Assembly: GCA_026874595.1 (NCBI GenBank)
Contig: CM049316.1
Location: 11,708,839 to 11,772,838, forward strand
Length of the DNA: 64,000 bases
Origin: Sipunculus nudus
Taxonomy: Eukaryota > Annelida > Sipuncula > Golfingiida > Sipunculidae
Direction of reading: 5' to 3'
In this document: piece after piece, positions 36,801 to 51,300 of the stretch
Numbering within the stretch: position 1 is the stretch's first letter
Layout of the letters: each line of letters opens with the position of its first letter
Program-made: the position numbers and the translations under genes
The notes under the pieces: model-generated
Told to the model about the DNA's origin: nothing
The model's database searches: none
Seen by the model: the letters and a program-made list of their open reading frames with translations, nothing else

Positions 36801-39800
36801 TTATAATAGAAAAAAACTTAAGAGCTTTTTTCTCAGGAACCACTGGGTGGAGTGTTTTGAAACATGAAATGGTCATTTGCCTTGATGATCTCTAAGTGCT
36901 GCACGCGTTTTGGGGTGCCAGAGTCGCAAAGGTACTACATATATCTCTATTTTAAATTTATAACTTGAACAAGAGCGTAGGTACAGATATACATCCATGT
37001 TAAACAAATATTTTATACTGGTTACTGATACAGCCCATTAACACTGTTCTTTTGGTTGAGGGCTTTTGTCAGCTTTTGCTGATGTTCTATAGTTATCAGG
37101 TAATCCTTATCAGAGAAGAGAAAAACAATTGGTATTTTAAGTACTAAATCTTCTGACCTTACGTTCAGGGAAATCCTTACGATCATGTGTGGCCATAATA
37201 ATAACTTTTGGATCCAGAAACGTAATTGTAAGGTCTTCTTCGTACTAAGATCTTAAAACTTGTTAATATACAGATACGTTCTGGTACTCTTTTTGCAAAT
37301 TGCAAATTAGGTCACTTATGAACTAAATTTATGTGCTGTGGCTCTAAGTATATAATGTGTCCCATTTAGCTAAAGATCATAATCGATTGGCTACTTGTTG
37401 ATAATTAGTCTGCAGCATCTTGTAGGTACTATTGTTTATGGTCCTTCAGCCGTTGCCTAGATCTTTCCTTGTTCAGTTAAATTCTGTATTTTCATGTTAT
37501 ATTAGATAATTAGCGTGTATTATCGCCCAGATAGAGGAAACGGCATACTTGATGCGAAACATTTTTTAAAGAGACATATCGGCACCCATTGGCGATATGG
37601 CTTATGAATTGAAATAATACGGTGGTTTCATATCAGCCGGCCCTCGGTGTACTCAGTCACTCAATGTCGCAGAATGAAATAGACAAGCATCACGTGGTAT
37701 GTTACGTCACTATACTCTGTGACACACCGCTCGGAAAATGAAACTGGGAAGAACATGGTCTCTGAATATATGAAGTTATCGGTGCGCATGAGCGTTTTAC
37801 GCGTTGCACTTGTGCACTTTTTGAAAATAGAGAATGTACGTCGTTGGGTGTGCTGATAACATGCGTGGCCATTTAATAAAATAGTATGAACCGGCTTATT
37901 GAGTATTGCCTTTGTACTGGCCTTTGGGCAGACATATCAGCCCTCGGGCCAACACAAAGACCCCTTTAACTTTTTTTTAAGCGAGGGGAAATGGTCAATG
38001 TAACTATCCCCCTGGTATTGAGATAAACATTTATATACTGGGAATGAAATATGTTAATAACAATTAGTATGATAGACTGTTGTTTCATTACTGAGATCAT
38101 TATGAAATATTATATATCTAAAATGATTCAAATTTAATTACACTTGAAACATAAAGCCTTATTTTGTAAACCTTACTATAAATCGATATATATTTAAAAT
38201 GTGTCACATAGACAATAAAAGGTATATTTATATTTATACAAGAGAAATGAACCAGTGAACAAGTATGGTTTAGCCTGTGTTTATATTTTGTATTATCTAG
38301 ATTATCGTCTTAATGTGGAACTACAGGAGAAGTGTACCCGAGATATAAACAAGTATTGTTCAGACTTAATTAAAAATCAGAAAGAAGACGAGGAAACAGA
38401 GGGCAAAGTCATCAACTGTCTCAGGGTCAAGTTCTCAAAAAAGGTCTGTAAAATGTCCGCCATGCATCTGATCTATGGTTGTTTTCACCACAGATGGTTT
38501 ATGTACCAATACCAAGAAATATGGTCACAATAAGCCAAGGAATACAAGCTTCTGCCATGTGGGACGTGTTTGCATTCGTTTTTCGGTCCATATTCCTAGG
38601 TACATTCATGCATTAGTGAATGTATATTTGTATATATTCTTTCATCTTAAAAACCAGTTTCCCTCTTGATACCGGTGGAGGGGCTCATATCATATAGTTT
38701 AACATAACATGATGTCTTCAAGTTACTTTTTGGGCCTCAGGTTGAATAAACTTATTCCACGTGTGTTTGTTGTGTGAAGAGAGGATTTCATCCAGATCCG
38801 AGGTTTTGCCTTGATTTGATTGGCTCTTACACATGTTAAATAATTGACTGAATTTAATCAACAACTCAGATCTAGTAATGCATGTTGCTTTTATTCCCTT
38901 CTGAAAATTTGGGACTGACAGAGGCAGAAATACTGTGCTTTTACTGAGATCTAGAAATTTTAGTCACAGGGGATTCCCCAGTGTGTGACGTCACTGCCGA
39001 GTTTACAGTGCTCATAGATGTGCTAATAATTTTAGAACGAATCACACAACCTCATGTTTTTTTTGTTTAAAAATAGATAGAAAAAATGTTTTTCCAACAG
39101 GAACTGGGCTTATATTATGTAAAATCTATATTAATATTTTTTCATAGGCAATGATGCATTATGATAATATAATGTGATTTGGAATACGTTTGCTTGACCC
39201 TCAGTTTCTTACGTGGTCACGTAGTGGTATTGACCACAGTTTTATTGGAATGTATAATGCTAAAATAAGTCCTATGCTGATGTATTTAAATATTGAAATG
39301 GGGTCCCAATGTGTTACACAAAGTGACTACAGTTTTATCAATAAATGCTCATATAAGTGAGTCATGACATTTGACATCGGTATTTAATAGCAAAGGGGGT
39401 CCCGTGTTTGTCCCCCATCTATCCCGTTTTTCGGTGGTCCGTCACTGCCCTTACAAATATTTAAGTGATCCTGGAATGATCCTAGAGTTATCAAGTGATC
39501 TCTTAAATCTGCGCTCATCTGCACCATTAGGGGAAGGTGTAGATCACTTAATAAGAGATCAAAACTGATCCTTGATCACTTATCAAGTGCTCAGCTATGA
39601 TCATTGATCATTTGATCTGCGCTCAGATCTGATCACTGATCAGTATACATATGCTCAGTTCTGATCATTGATCGGCTTATATATGCTCATGTCTGATCCT
39701 TGATGCTGATCAAAGATCACACATTAGGTGATCAAGGATCACTTGTGCGCTCATTTGCACCATTTAGCGCTTAATAAGTGATCCCCGATCAGCTAATAAG

Positions 39801-42275
39801 TGATCCCTGATCCATGATCATTGATCATATATCAGGAAATAAGTGATCATTGATCAGTACAGGTAGTGGTCTGGTTATACCAATTACTGCTTGCAAATGT
39901 GGTATCATAAGTTTAAGTTATAAAAATAGCTCAAAATAGCTTGTTTATACTATGGAGCACTTAGTTAAAAATATGCATAAATAAAATATCAATCCGTTAT
40001 GAACCCATATTTTTATTCTCAATTGATGCTTTCCTAAACATATTCATATTTTAAATACATTAGTTTGTCCAAGTGAATTGTAATTCATCAAGGTTGCATA
40101 ATATATCCAAAAGATGTTTTAAATTTGTATTACACACCATGAAGTACCTAGTAGATTGATATAATATTTTGAGTAAAACAAAACTAAGATTCATTTATTT
40201 ATTAGAAAGACCCAGTCAGGAAAATCAAACCAATTCTTTTGAGATTTAATTTCATGTAGTTTAATTAATATCAGTCTACAAAAAGTGGCTTGTTATTAAT
40301 GGGTGTTTAAGATAAAAAAAATATGACATAAAATTGCTTCAATTATACTAATCAGAATATGTTAAAGTCCTGGTGAAACCATGACTTTTACTGCTCGGCC
40401 ACCGTACACTGAACATGCATACAGGTAAAAACACTAAACGTATTCATACCCATATCCAGACAAATGAAAGCACAGATTTATACTCTTAGAAATCATCAAC
40501 TATCAGCGAGATACTCAAAAGCTTATAATGAATATATTTTAAATTAATTATACTATGTAGATTATAAAATACAGTGTAGTTTATGCCTATTCCAGATTAG
40601 TAGTTTTCATAATTCTTATGTATTAAATTTAGATGTTATTTGCTTGAAGGATAAAATAATATTTTTTTTTTTTGCATTTGCCCAATTACTTTATGTTTAT
40701 GCTGCAAGAAATGGGGGACCAATAATTATTATTAATTATCTGGTGGGAGTGGGACTGTTTAACCGCATGTGCAGTACGACCGTGTGTCAAAAAGGGTGGC
40801 CCCAGCTTTTACTAGATTTAGTCTGTACCACTACCAGATATGTCTACCGTCTGTCAAACCAAGTTTCCTTCTTGCTGCAGTCTTGCAGCGCTGACATATA
40901 TAGTAAACAATACAAGCGCTGCAGCCTCTGGCAGGGAGAGTCTATACTATCCAAGTTTGTACGGATCCGTACAAACCCCTCAGACACGTATATGCCTTGT
41001 TAAGCATGAGGACACCAAACAAACCCCATATATTATTATTGTTACAGATGCTTAGACTCCGATGGGACCAAAACTTTTGCTGAATGATCAGTATAAAATA
41101 AAGCATGGGCACTTACTCTGAATGAAGTCAGATATTACTCCGTCACTGTTGGGCCGCTGGCGCCTTCAAGTTGGAACAGCCAATAGGAAATTAGCCTCAT
41201 TGACAACGTGCGATGTATGATGGGAAGGATGCTTTTGAAAATTTGGTCTACCCTAGTGCACGGCACTGGCATTCCTGGGAAAAGCCCCCCCCCCCCTGAA
41301 TTCCTCTTTTGCATAGATTGCCCACCTAATTTGCATAGGACTCCTTTTCCGGCGGTGTCCTGTTGCGCATGCAACAACTGAACCCCGGCAGTTCAAAGGA
41401 TAAAAAAACATTTACAAGCGCACATAAAGGTGATATATCGATTTAATTTGAGACATAATACGTTTATTTCAATATATAAATGCAAGATTGATTCTCTATC
41501 GCACAACAAGCAGTGGTGTTTCATGTTACAGGTCCCTCCATGTACCGCAGGGCGAACTCTCACCGCCAGACGGTCGAATTACATATTACAGATAAATGGA
41601 GTCCGTACGTGGCGGACTAGTTTCCTTCTGGACCAAAGGTTATTCGTAGTGTCAAAACGTTCTTAAAATGTATAATAAAATAGCATATCTGCTGCTATAG
41701 TTTATTTTCTTACAATGCTCTGCGATATATATAAGTTAATATGACAGTTTTACTACCACAAATCATGGCAAACGTAATGCTCGCCATAGGGCGATAATGG
41801 GGGTTTATCAAGAACTCCGTCTTTGAATTCCAATAAAATAAGCACTAAATGCACGATGGCATTTTTAGATTACGTTATTTTAGGTTTCTTACGATCATAG
41901 ATAAACTGTTGCAAGTTCATCCACTTCATTTCAAATGTGGTTGAGTCCATATGCGAGCACTTTTAATTCAACTGATGCCAGAAAAAGTTTGAGGCGCCAA
42001 AGCTGTCACTGCCATCTTCCAGGTACCGTAAACCGGTCACGCCATAAAGGGGTCATGTCTTAAAATGCACCTTACTTTTAGGGATATCTAAAAATGTGTT
42101 ATTAAAATAATTTGCATATAGCGGCAGTAACAATAACAGTCGAACTTCAATATACCTTATCTTTTTTAATAATTAATAATCAACAGAAATAAATGAAATT
42201 AATAATGATAAGATTTATATAATTTTTTCTGATGAAAATATGCCGTATAACATATTAAAACATAGAAGGAATTTA

Positions 42276-42314
<39 letters not shown>

Positions 42315-45300
42315 GATTATGCACTAGGTTCAAATTATGCAAATATAATATATACACATATATATATATAGTGAAATCAAGCTTAGTATACACAGTATAA
42401 TATAACAATATATATATTTATATATATATATTTATATATATTTAGTATATATATATAAAGTATATTTATATATACAATTAACCATGATTTTTTTATTTAT
42501 TATTACATAATAAGATGCATGTACATCTTATTATGATTACATATGATTACATAGAATATTTATTAAAATTTAAAATTAATTAATTTTAATTTTAAAAAAA
42601 CTGCTGTGAATCAACTATCTATGGTTAGAGTTAATCCTGATTTTTTGGATTTAAAAAAAGTTTACTTAAAGCAGGACCATGACTTTTACTGTGAGTGGTC
42701 ATGATCTTGAATGAATCCATAATTGGTAAAAAAAAACATAAAGCACACATTTGATTTATCAAGAAATGGTGCACAGATGGTTGAATTTTTTTAATTAGAA
42801 TGACCAAAAGCAAGGATATATATATAACATCATGGAAAAATTTGTAATCTGGTGACCTTGACCATCAAATCAAGATCAACTCGCCTAGCCAAAAGAGGGA
42901 TACGCTCATCGATCAGCTACAGGTTGCTGCGGTCAAGACCTCAGCCCTGTGCGCTCCTTAAGCATGTTCTCTGAGCCAACAGTCGCAGTGCCACGCCTAG
43001 CTAAGCAGGGAGCCGCAAAGGCCGCCATTGTCCATCCCGAGCCGGTGACCTTTTTAGAAAGCTACAGCATCCACAGCCACAAAGCCAGAAGCAACCCACT
43101 TTCCCTCCACCGATCCCAGCAGCGGAGACCCAGCCATGCCATTCGAGAACCGAAATCGATCTTGTGAACGACACTGTTTCGAGACCCATCACCCTTGTAC
43201 TTGCAGTTTCGGCCATTTGGACCGTATTAACCGGGTTTCCAAGTTATGCATGTTTTAGCAAGTTTTTTTCGTCATCGGCAGATCAACTCACCATAAATAT
43301 AAATTTTTGTGTACATAACAATTTTTGAAGTACTGCCTATTTTTTTCAAAATTGTTACACAAATTAAATTACTATAACTGGTCGTTATACTCCGATTGTT
43401 TTGGTTGGGTGATCAATTGTGATCAGTCTGTATATGGACCTACCTGATCAGCTTGTAGATCATAACTGATCAGCACTAATCACTTAGAGATCACAACTGA
43501 TCAGAACTGATGGTTTCTGGATCACAAATGATCAGTATCAATGGCTTCTGGATCATAAATGATCAGAATTGATCATATCAGGGATCACTTCTGATAGCAA
43601 ATTGATCTTAATTGATCACACTGAGCGCTAAAGTATCACCTAATAAGAGATCCAAGCACCATGATCACTCCAGGATCACTTAAGATCACTCCAGGATCAC
43701 TTAAATTTTTGTAAGCATGATGGAAGATATTCACGACTGACCGTCGTCACAGACAGTAGTATCACAGAGAAATATTGATAAATTAGACCTACGTTGTGTC
43801 TATAACGAGCTTTCCATATTGTGTCCACGAAACGTAACCGTATAATTTACAATGTGTATTCGTTTTAAAAAATAAGACCAACATAAAGGCGCAGTTGAAG
43901 AAAATAGGAGTTCCCTGTCACCCGACAGTTGTTTACGTTTTTGCGGCATGACGTCACCTTATATAAAAGTCATGTGAAAGTAAATGTGGGTACTTTGAGG
44001 TAAAAATAATTGTCTATATAAATGTTTTAATTATATATGCACCATATTTTATATTTTAAATAAACTTCCTATGTAACCTAGCATAAATAATTAGGTATTT
44101 ACTGTGATTTAGGTCTTGGCATCAATATCTGCACGTCAATAACAGAATTTTCTGCAATGTACCATTTTTGACACTTCAAAGCAAAATAATTTATAACATG
44201 ATATACGTATCTGTTATATCATTAGTTTTGCATCACATTCCCAAACATGATATGTTCTTCACAAGACTTATTGATCTTAACCTGTTGTTTCTATTTATAA
44301 GAGTTTAAGCGCACCATGTAGAAAATACATGACGAACCTGATCAGCGACTCCCAGCTTGATTACAGACAGGACCCGTTGCTTGCCAAGGCTTGTGATCAA
44401 GAGGTAAGAAATAGAACCTAGCAAATGTTAAAACTAATGGTGAACTAGAGGAAAGAAATAGGACTTGTCAAATGTTAAACCCAAAGACTGAGAACAAGAG
44501 GCAGGAAACAGTACTTGTCAAATGTAAATAAGAAAAATCTTTGTATAAGAGGCAGGAACTAGGACTTGTCAAGTATCTACACCATAGATAAGAAATACGA
44601 CCTGGCCTGGTAGACAGTTTTGTACAAGAGGTAGACGGGTCAAAGTACGGGAAATATAGCTCAGCCCCCACAAACTGCAAGAAATTGTTTCATGGTGATA
44701 TTCTGTAATTTAAGACCCGCTTAACAATATATGAACAGTTTACCAAAATAGGACTCTGGGAAAGTTATTTTCAAGATGGCGTCCAAGATGGCTGCCAAGC
44801 CCCATAGATGGCAATAAATCGTTTAGTTTTCATCATAGACCATAGGTATCTACAACTAGGTTTTTGGGGTTGAGAAATCTGTTGGGACCAGTTAAAAAAA
44901 AAACATTTCTTATTTATATTACCGGCAAATCCAAGATGTCGGCCAAAATGGCCGCCAAATCCTTTAAATTTCCATAATTCATTCATTTTTCTTTGTAGAG
45001 GTGTAATTTTGGTATTTACTACCAGGTTTTTATGGATCAAGAAATCGATTGCAACCAACAAAATATCATTACGTATTTATGTCACTGAAAAATTCAAGAT
45101 GGCGTCCAAAATGGCCGCCAAGTCCTTAGAAATTGCCAATTTTTTTTTTTTCATGATAGAGTTGTAATTTTGGTGTAAACAATAGTTTATTGAATCATCA
45201 ATAAGGATTGGAAAACAGGGCATAGCCCTATATTAATTCCTCTCCTAAGATAGAGTTGTAATTTTGTTATCTAGTGCTTGCTTTCGGAGTCCAGAATTTG

Positions 45301-48300
45301 ATTGGAACCAACAAAAACATCATTACGTATTTATGTCACTGACAAAAAAAAGTCCTTTATCTTCATAGAGCTGTTATTTATGTATCTTCTTTTACATTTA
45401 TTTGTTGTAAATCAATTGATTAAGGCATCGCTGTGTAGTCATGTGACTGGCAAATCAAAGATGGCTTCAAAATGGTTGCCTATTACGTCATTTGCGTTAA
45501 ATGTTCATAAGTCCCTCTTTATATTTTAGCCTTAGTTTTGCTGTCTAGACTTAAATTATTTGCTCAGTCGTAAAAATGTTGGCGTATAAACTTGTAGGTA
45601 ACCTATACTTCCAAGAAAGCATCCAAGATGTCAGACAAATATTTTTACATTAATGTGGTTAAATGGTTCTATCATTGACGACAATTTGATGTCTGCCTCT
45701 ATGCGCATTAACTACAACATAGAAATTAAGAACACCAGTTAATCGTTAATTATTCAAATATTCTAAAAGATCAAACAGTGGACCCAGGATGGCCACCAGT
45801 ACAGTAATACCGACTAAATCTAGCGCATTTATATTAATCTGTAATAAAGATGTTTATTCCAAGACTCTCAGGATCAAAATACCTACGACCACTTAAATTA
45901 GGATCGCATGATGGTCGTCATCATTGAAACAGTTATATTTGAATGAGGTTTCTATTTATGCAAGTGTAAAATTACCCTCCCTGATCTTCCATTATCTTGC
46001 TGTATGTAATTGCTGCATGTGTCCAGTTTACCAGATCCAATAAATGCTGGTATTGTCTCAAATTCCTACAGCAACATTGTATTATTACGCAATAGCTATT
46101 GACCATCTTCAGAAGACTACATCCATGCATGCCAGTAATAGAATCAACTGATTGATTATTCTACAGGTTGTGACATCTGTGTCACTTTTGTTCCTAGACT
46201 ATACCATAATATAATAGTTAATTCAGAGAATGAAAGATTTAGTGAAGGATGCATCCTTTCCTTTCGAGATTCAAGGCTAACATAATGCGTACATAATGAG
46301 GAAGATTCATGGGGAATAATTTGCCATTAAACCAACATTTCTTATCAGTTCACAAACTCCAGTCAATGAGCAGCTGATAAGAATTGAGTCCTTTCCTAAC
46401 ATGAATGACAGCCTGATCTCCAAATCTTGCCAGCATCCGTCTACGGTGAATTTGAAAGCCATCTTCTTTGGAAACAAGGACATGTTAAATACCATAAAAT
46501 ACCAGAGTCGGTACCGACTACAGAATTAGAGGGGCGTGCCTGGTCCACTTGGCAATAGTATATTTTTCTAGATAATGGTCTGTTTTAATCATCCCTGTAG
46601 AGATGATTAAACATCCTGACTACCACAAACACTTCTTCCAGATAATCAGACAAATAAAAAAAAATTGGCACTGTAAAAAGAAAGTGCCATCTTAAAAATA
46701 ACAACTTTCCCGGGTTCAAATTTTGGTAAACATTTGATATATTGTTAAGTTGGTCCTCAAGTACAGAAAAACATTATAAAACAATTTCTTGGAAATTGTT
46801 GGGAGTTACTCATATTTTAACTGGTCTCAGGTAGGAAATGGGACCTATCAAATGTTCATGCAAAAGTTACGGTAACAAGAAATTTCATCAGAGTTAGATT
46901 CAGAACAAGCTCATACTTATTGGTCATATATTGACAAGATCTAGAGTTAAACAGCAGTTAAAAAGTTATACCTTTTGAAGCACTGCATATTTTTTTTATT
47001 GAAATTTGACTGGTGATCATGGCCTTGATCTTTAAGGTCAAATCTGGCAAAATCTAGTATAAATGTGAATCCTATATCACTTCTGAGGTAATGGAGAACT
47101 TCTCTCAAAATTGGAGCACAATTTGAGTCCACATTGCTCTTTGACAAGGTAAAAACTGGTGACCTCGACCTTGACCGCTATAATTAAGCAGAAATAAAGT
47201 TCATCATCTGTAGGATTTCTTGTGAACGTGATAAATAAAATGTTTCAACAAATTTCCTGTTTTGAAGCAGGTGACCTTGACCTTGATCTCATTCTCTTCT
47301 TGTACAGCCTGTGGATGATTCAGTATTTTCATATTTATGACCCATCGCTTAAGGAAGGACACTGTCGCTTTGGTGTCAGAAGGTCAAAAGTCAATTTTAG
47401 TCACATCTGAAGTAAATCTCAAATCTGCTTTTAGATGTTAACAGTCCAGTTGAGAATTTTCGGCTAAAATGTCATACTAGTCATCTGAGCATCATAACTC
47501 ATTGATCATTTGTTAAATGCTTCTTAGGTAAGTACTGTATACGTCTGCAGAATTACATTTAGGTTTCTTACTAAATGAGAAGGGCTTACACGCAGTAATC
47601 CTGGCATCAACCAGCAGAGCCTTAATCTGACAGAAGTCCCTCTTTGGATACAGATTTTCCATTCCTCAATTCACCAATGTTTCTTGACCAATTAAAAAAT
47701 CTTAAACCTACTTTCTACTGATCTAATACTGGCGATAGAATTTGGCGTTAACTGATCACTGATAACAGGAAAATTTCACCATTCTTTCACAAGACCTATT
47801 CATGAATTAATTCATATTCATGGTCTAAAATGTAATTAAATTCTGTTATACGTAGAGGGAGGAGGTCCCCTTCCATGACCGCTATATATGCATCATGTTC
47901 AACTGATCTGCTATACACAGACAGTTATTGTCTGTTTGTCAAATCATGTCAAGAAAACAACTTCGGTATGTCATATGAATTGATGTTATTAATATATTAT
48001 CGAACGTTACTAAACAAATTTTAAAAATTAAACTGCATGACGTGTAGAAAAAAATACTGATTCTGAAAGTAAATTGCCTGCGAAAAAAAAAACATTTTAA
48101 ATCATGGCTTTTTTTCTTTTGTCATATTCCCATGAAGGAAACAATATTGTTTTTCAGAAATTACCTTAGGAACAAGCATCAAAGAACTGTCAATATGTCA
48201 AATGTCCAATACTGTCCGTCAGCTAGTTCTGGTAGTTTACGGTATCGATCCCTTTAATCTTGCGTTTTTATTTATTTTTTAGTATATATGCATGTAAATG

Positions 48301-51300
48301 GAAGACACAGGGCCGCACCTGTACATTTTTCCCATTAAAATGTTAAAAACTGATCCTTTCAGTGCTGATATGTTGTTATATGCATTCAAGCGATGTAAGC
48401 CACTGGACATATAATTGTTTGTGTGGGCAAGATGTTGTACATAGCTAGGTAACTATTAATGGTTTTGTATGGACAATTTATCATGACCTTCATACTAATT
48501 ACAATATTACTATTTTTATGTCACACACACGTCTCCCCTGGATAACAGGAGTAAACACCTAAGGTCAATTGAAATGACGCCATCATTTTTCAGCTCTGTC
48601 TAGGCATGTCAACAATGTCCAAGTTAATATATCGCTTTCATACTTATTTAAATTACCATAAATCAACACATTACCTCCTATTGTATTGTAATTGAAGGAA
48701 CAACATTTAACAGAAAATTACTTAGTATCAGATATGTTAGATACATGTGAGGTATATGTATGTTAGATGAAAAACATTTATAACCCATAATGATGTGTTC
48801 GTAGAGTATTTAAACTTTGCAGTCAGACCTTAATTGTATATAAAATGCTACAACCAACCCATTTTGTAATGCACTGTTTGCTTGTATCGCGATATGATAT
48901 TTCTATCTTTGTAGATTAAAGACCACTGTATTGAACATATCCCCGTCGGTGGATATGTTCAAAAAGAGCCCTGGCTGCTGGAAAGATAACCAAACCATCA
49001 TGTCAGAAGGTAAATTAGGAAGAATTTTTTTGTTATGTCTCCCTCCATGGGAGACTTTGTTTTTATTGCTATCGTCTGTCGTTGTCTGTAGGATATCCTG
49101 TTAAACCGATAACTTTGAAGGGGTACAGAGTTCTTGCTGTGGAGTTTGGTGGGCTTGACCTGGATCTTCAAAGTCTAATCTGCCGAAATAAAAAATTCCA
49201 TACCCCATAACATTTAAATAATCATCATTCAGCCTTAAATTTGACACACGTTTTAAAGGTCAAATATGTCACATTCTATGACTAAAACTTCTCAAGTACT
49301 GTATATTGTAATTCTTATTTCACAAACAAGTTCTTTTCATCACATGCTCAGAGACGTTTGAAAACTGGGGACCTAAGGTCAGATGTACGGATTTATATGT
49401 TTTCCGAAACGACATAACTTGAGATAGTGCCTTTTATATACCTCTCAAATTTGTTGATGGCCCATGGGTTGATGCTTCATTTATTTTTGCTCCTGCAAAA
49501 ACAAAGCCATTCAAGTGTGTTTACTTTTTGTTATATAATTATAAATTTATATAAAATAAGAAAAGAACAAACTTTGTAAAGCATATTACATAAATACTAG
49601 GTACATAAGGTAACTACTTGAACTATGCTCATACATTTCTGCTCTTCCCTACAGACCATATACAATCCTCAGTCTTTAGCATCTATTCCTCAATATGTCA
49701 TCTTTGAGTTCCCTATTTTTTCTATTGTAAACTATAAGTAAATCATTTAATCTTTTTTTATTTAAATTATTGTCGACAGTGCATGTGTCTTAGCCATTAA
49801 AAACTAGTAAAGTCCAGATTCATTAATATTACTTATATTGTCATTTTCCGAGACCATAAACCCCCTAATTTTCAAGTGCATGTGGAGAATATTTAGATAC
49901 CTTTTTTGGTTCTAGACTTGAAATTACAAGTCCAGTTCTGTCTTTTGATGCAATAAAACAGCCTGTATTGCAATGGGAGTTGCACTTTCAATTAAACACT
50001 TTTCTACAGGAAAACTTAACTACAGGCCCCATAACATACATATATATACATACATTTTATTTCTTATAAAGCGCAACATATAAAAACAAGCACGGCATTA
50101 TCAGATGCGCTTCAATTAATATGATACAATAACGTTATGTAAAATACATATCATCCATTTAAATATAGTATAGTGGATAAACTAAGAATAGTAACACTTA
50201 GTAAAAAGATGTGTCTTCTAGGTACATAAAAAATAAAAGGGGCCTGGACAATCGAGGGGTAAAACGCTTGGCTCTCTCCGCTGGCGACCCGGGTTCGATC
50301 CCCGGTGTGGCTATAAGAGTTGCTAGTTGTCCGTCTGAGGCCGGTGGTTTTCCCGGGTTCTCCGGTTTCCTCCACCTCTTCAGACTACCGAACGCCATCA
50401 TCGGAGCCATGGAGAGTGCCGTGATTAGTAATAATAACTATTTGTACAATCCATGTTAAATAAATTAGTTTATATTATTTAAATACATTTACAATAAGCT
50501 AAGCTGTTCTCTGACTTCAAATGATAAGGTAGACTGTTCCATATGCTAGGTCCAAAATAACTAAAAGATCTTTCCTTGGCTAGACTGGTTCTACAATAAG
50601 CAATAGGATAGTCATGTAAATGAACTGTTCTTCGTATTCTGTCACTAGTTCGCACAGGCAACATATCTACAATGTACTTGGGAGAAATACCCTTTTTAGA
50701 TTTAAACATTCCTGAAAAGGAAGGTATTAGCTAAAGAAAAAACTTCTTATAATCAGTTCCATATTTCTCAAATTGTTGTTCATAATAGAGTTTCCCCTTT
50801 TGTTTGGCTAGGAGTGCTCCTTTCCTTCGCTGGTTATAGAAATTGTATGATTCACAATCATTTGTATTTGTTTTTCCACACTCTTTCCTTAGCTCGTCTG
50901 GTCCTTATTTCTGTTTGAAGTTTTTTGTCGAATCATGGTTGATTTTTCTTTAATTTTACAATTTTCTGTTTAAGAGATGCATATTCATCACACAAGTTCC
51001 TAACTTCTGAGTTGTAAAACTTGACAGATTCATTTAATGGTCCATTATATGTGAAGTATCCTATTTGTAATTCATTCAAATCCGATCAAAAAGTCTCAAC
51101 ATCCATCATTTAATTTCTATGACAAATTTTAACTGGAGAAGAAAGTTTCAATTCCAAAAGCATATTAAAATCATCTGTACTGTGATCCGATTGCATGGGT
51201 CCCAACAAAATATTAGACAGACCATCATTATTGCTGGGTGCAATAATTTGATCTAAACATTGAAAATGAGGGTGAGTTGAAAAGTGAACTACATAATTTA

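Larger units (their letters stand above)
39450..43715. mobile_element. Unclassified TIR DNA transposon with GATC-rich subterminal arrays (~4.3 kb)
   Basis: The ends pair as inverted repeats: left CTTACAAATATTTAAGTGAT, then CCTGGAATGATC; right, reversed, CTTACAAAAATTTAAGTGAT, then CCTGGAGTGATC (2 differences in 32). No clear target-site duplication (flanks ACTGCC and CATGAT). About 400 bp at the left and 300 bp at the right are packed with GATC-centred words (TGATCATTGATCA, CTGATCACTGATCAG). The interior is AT-rich with no recognisable transposase, so it is probably non-autonomous. It lies in GLG1 intron 18. Confidence 0.75.

Noticed and set aside
40644-41003. 119-codon frame with a hydrophobic start
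   Set aside because: No family resemblance, atypical residue use, inside a mobile element; not supported as a gene.
42949-43167. 72-codon + strand frame in the GC-rich island as a gene
   Set aside because: No homology, and overlapping frames on the other strand are equally open; described only as an island.
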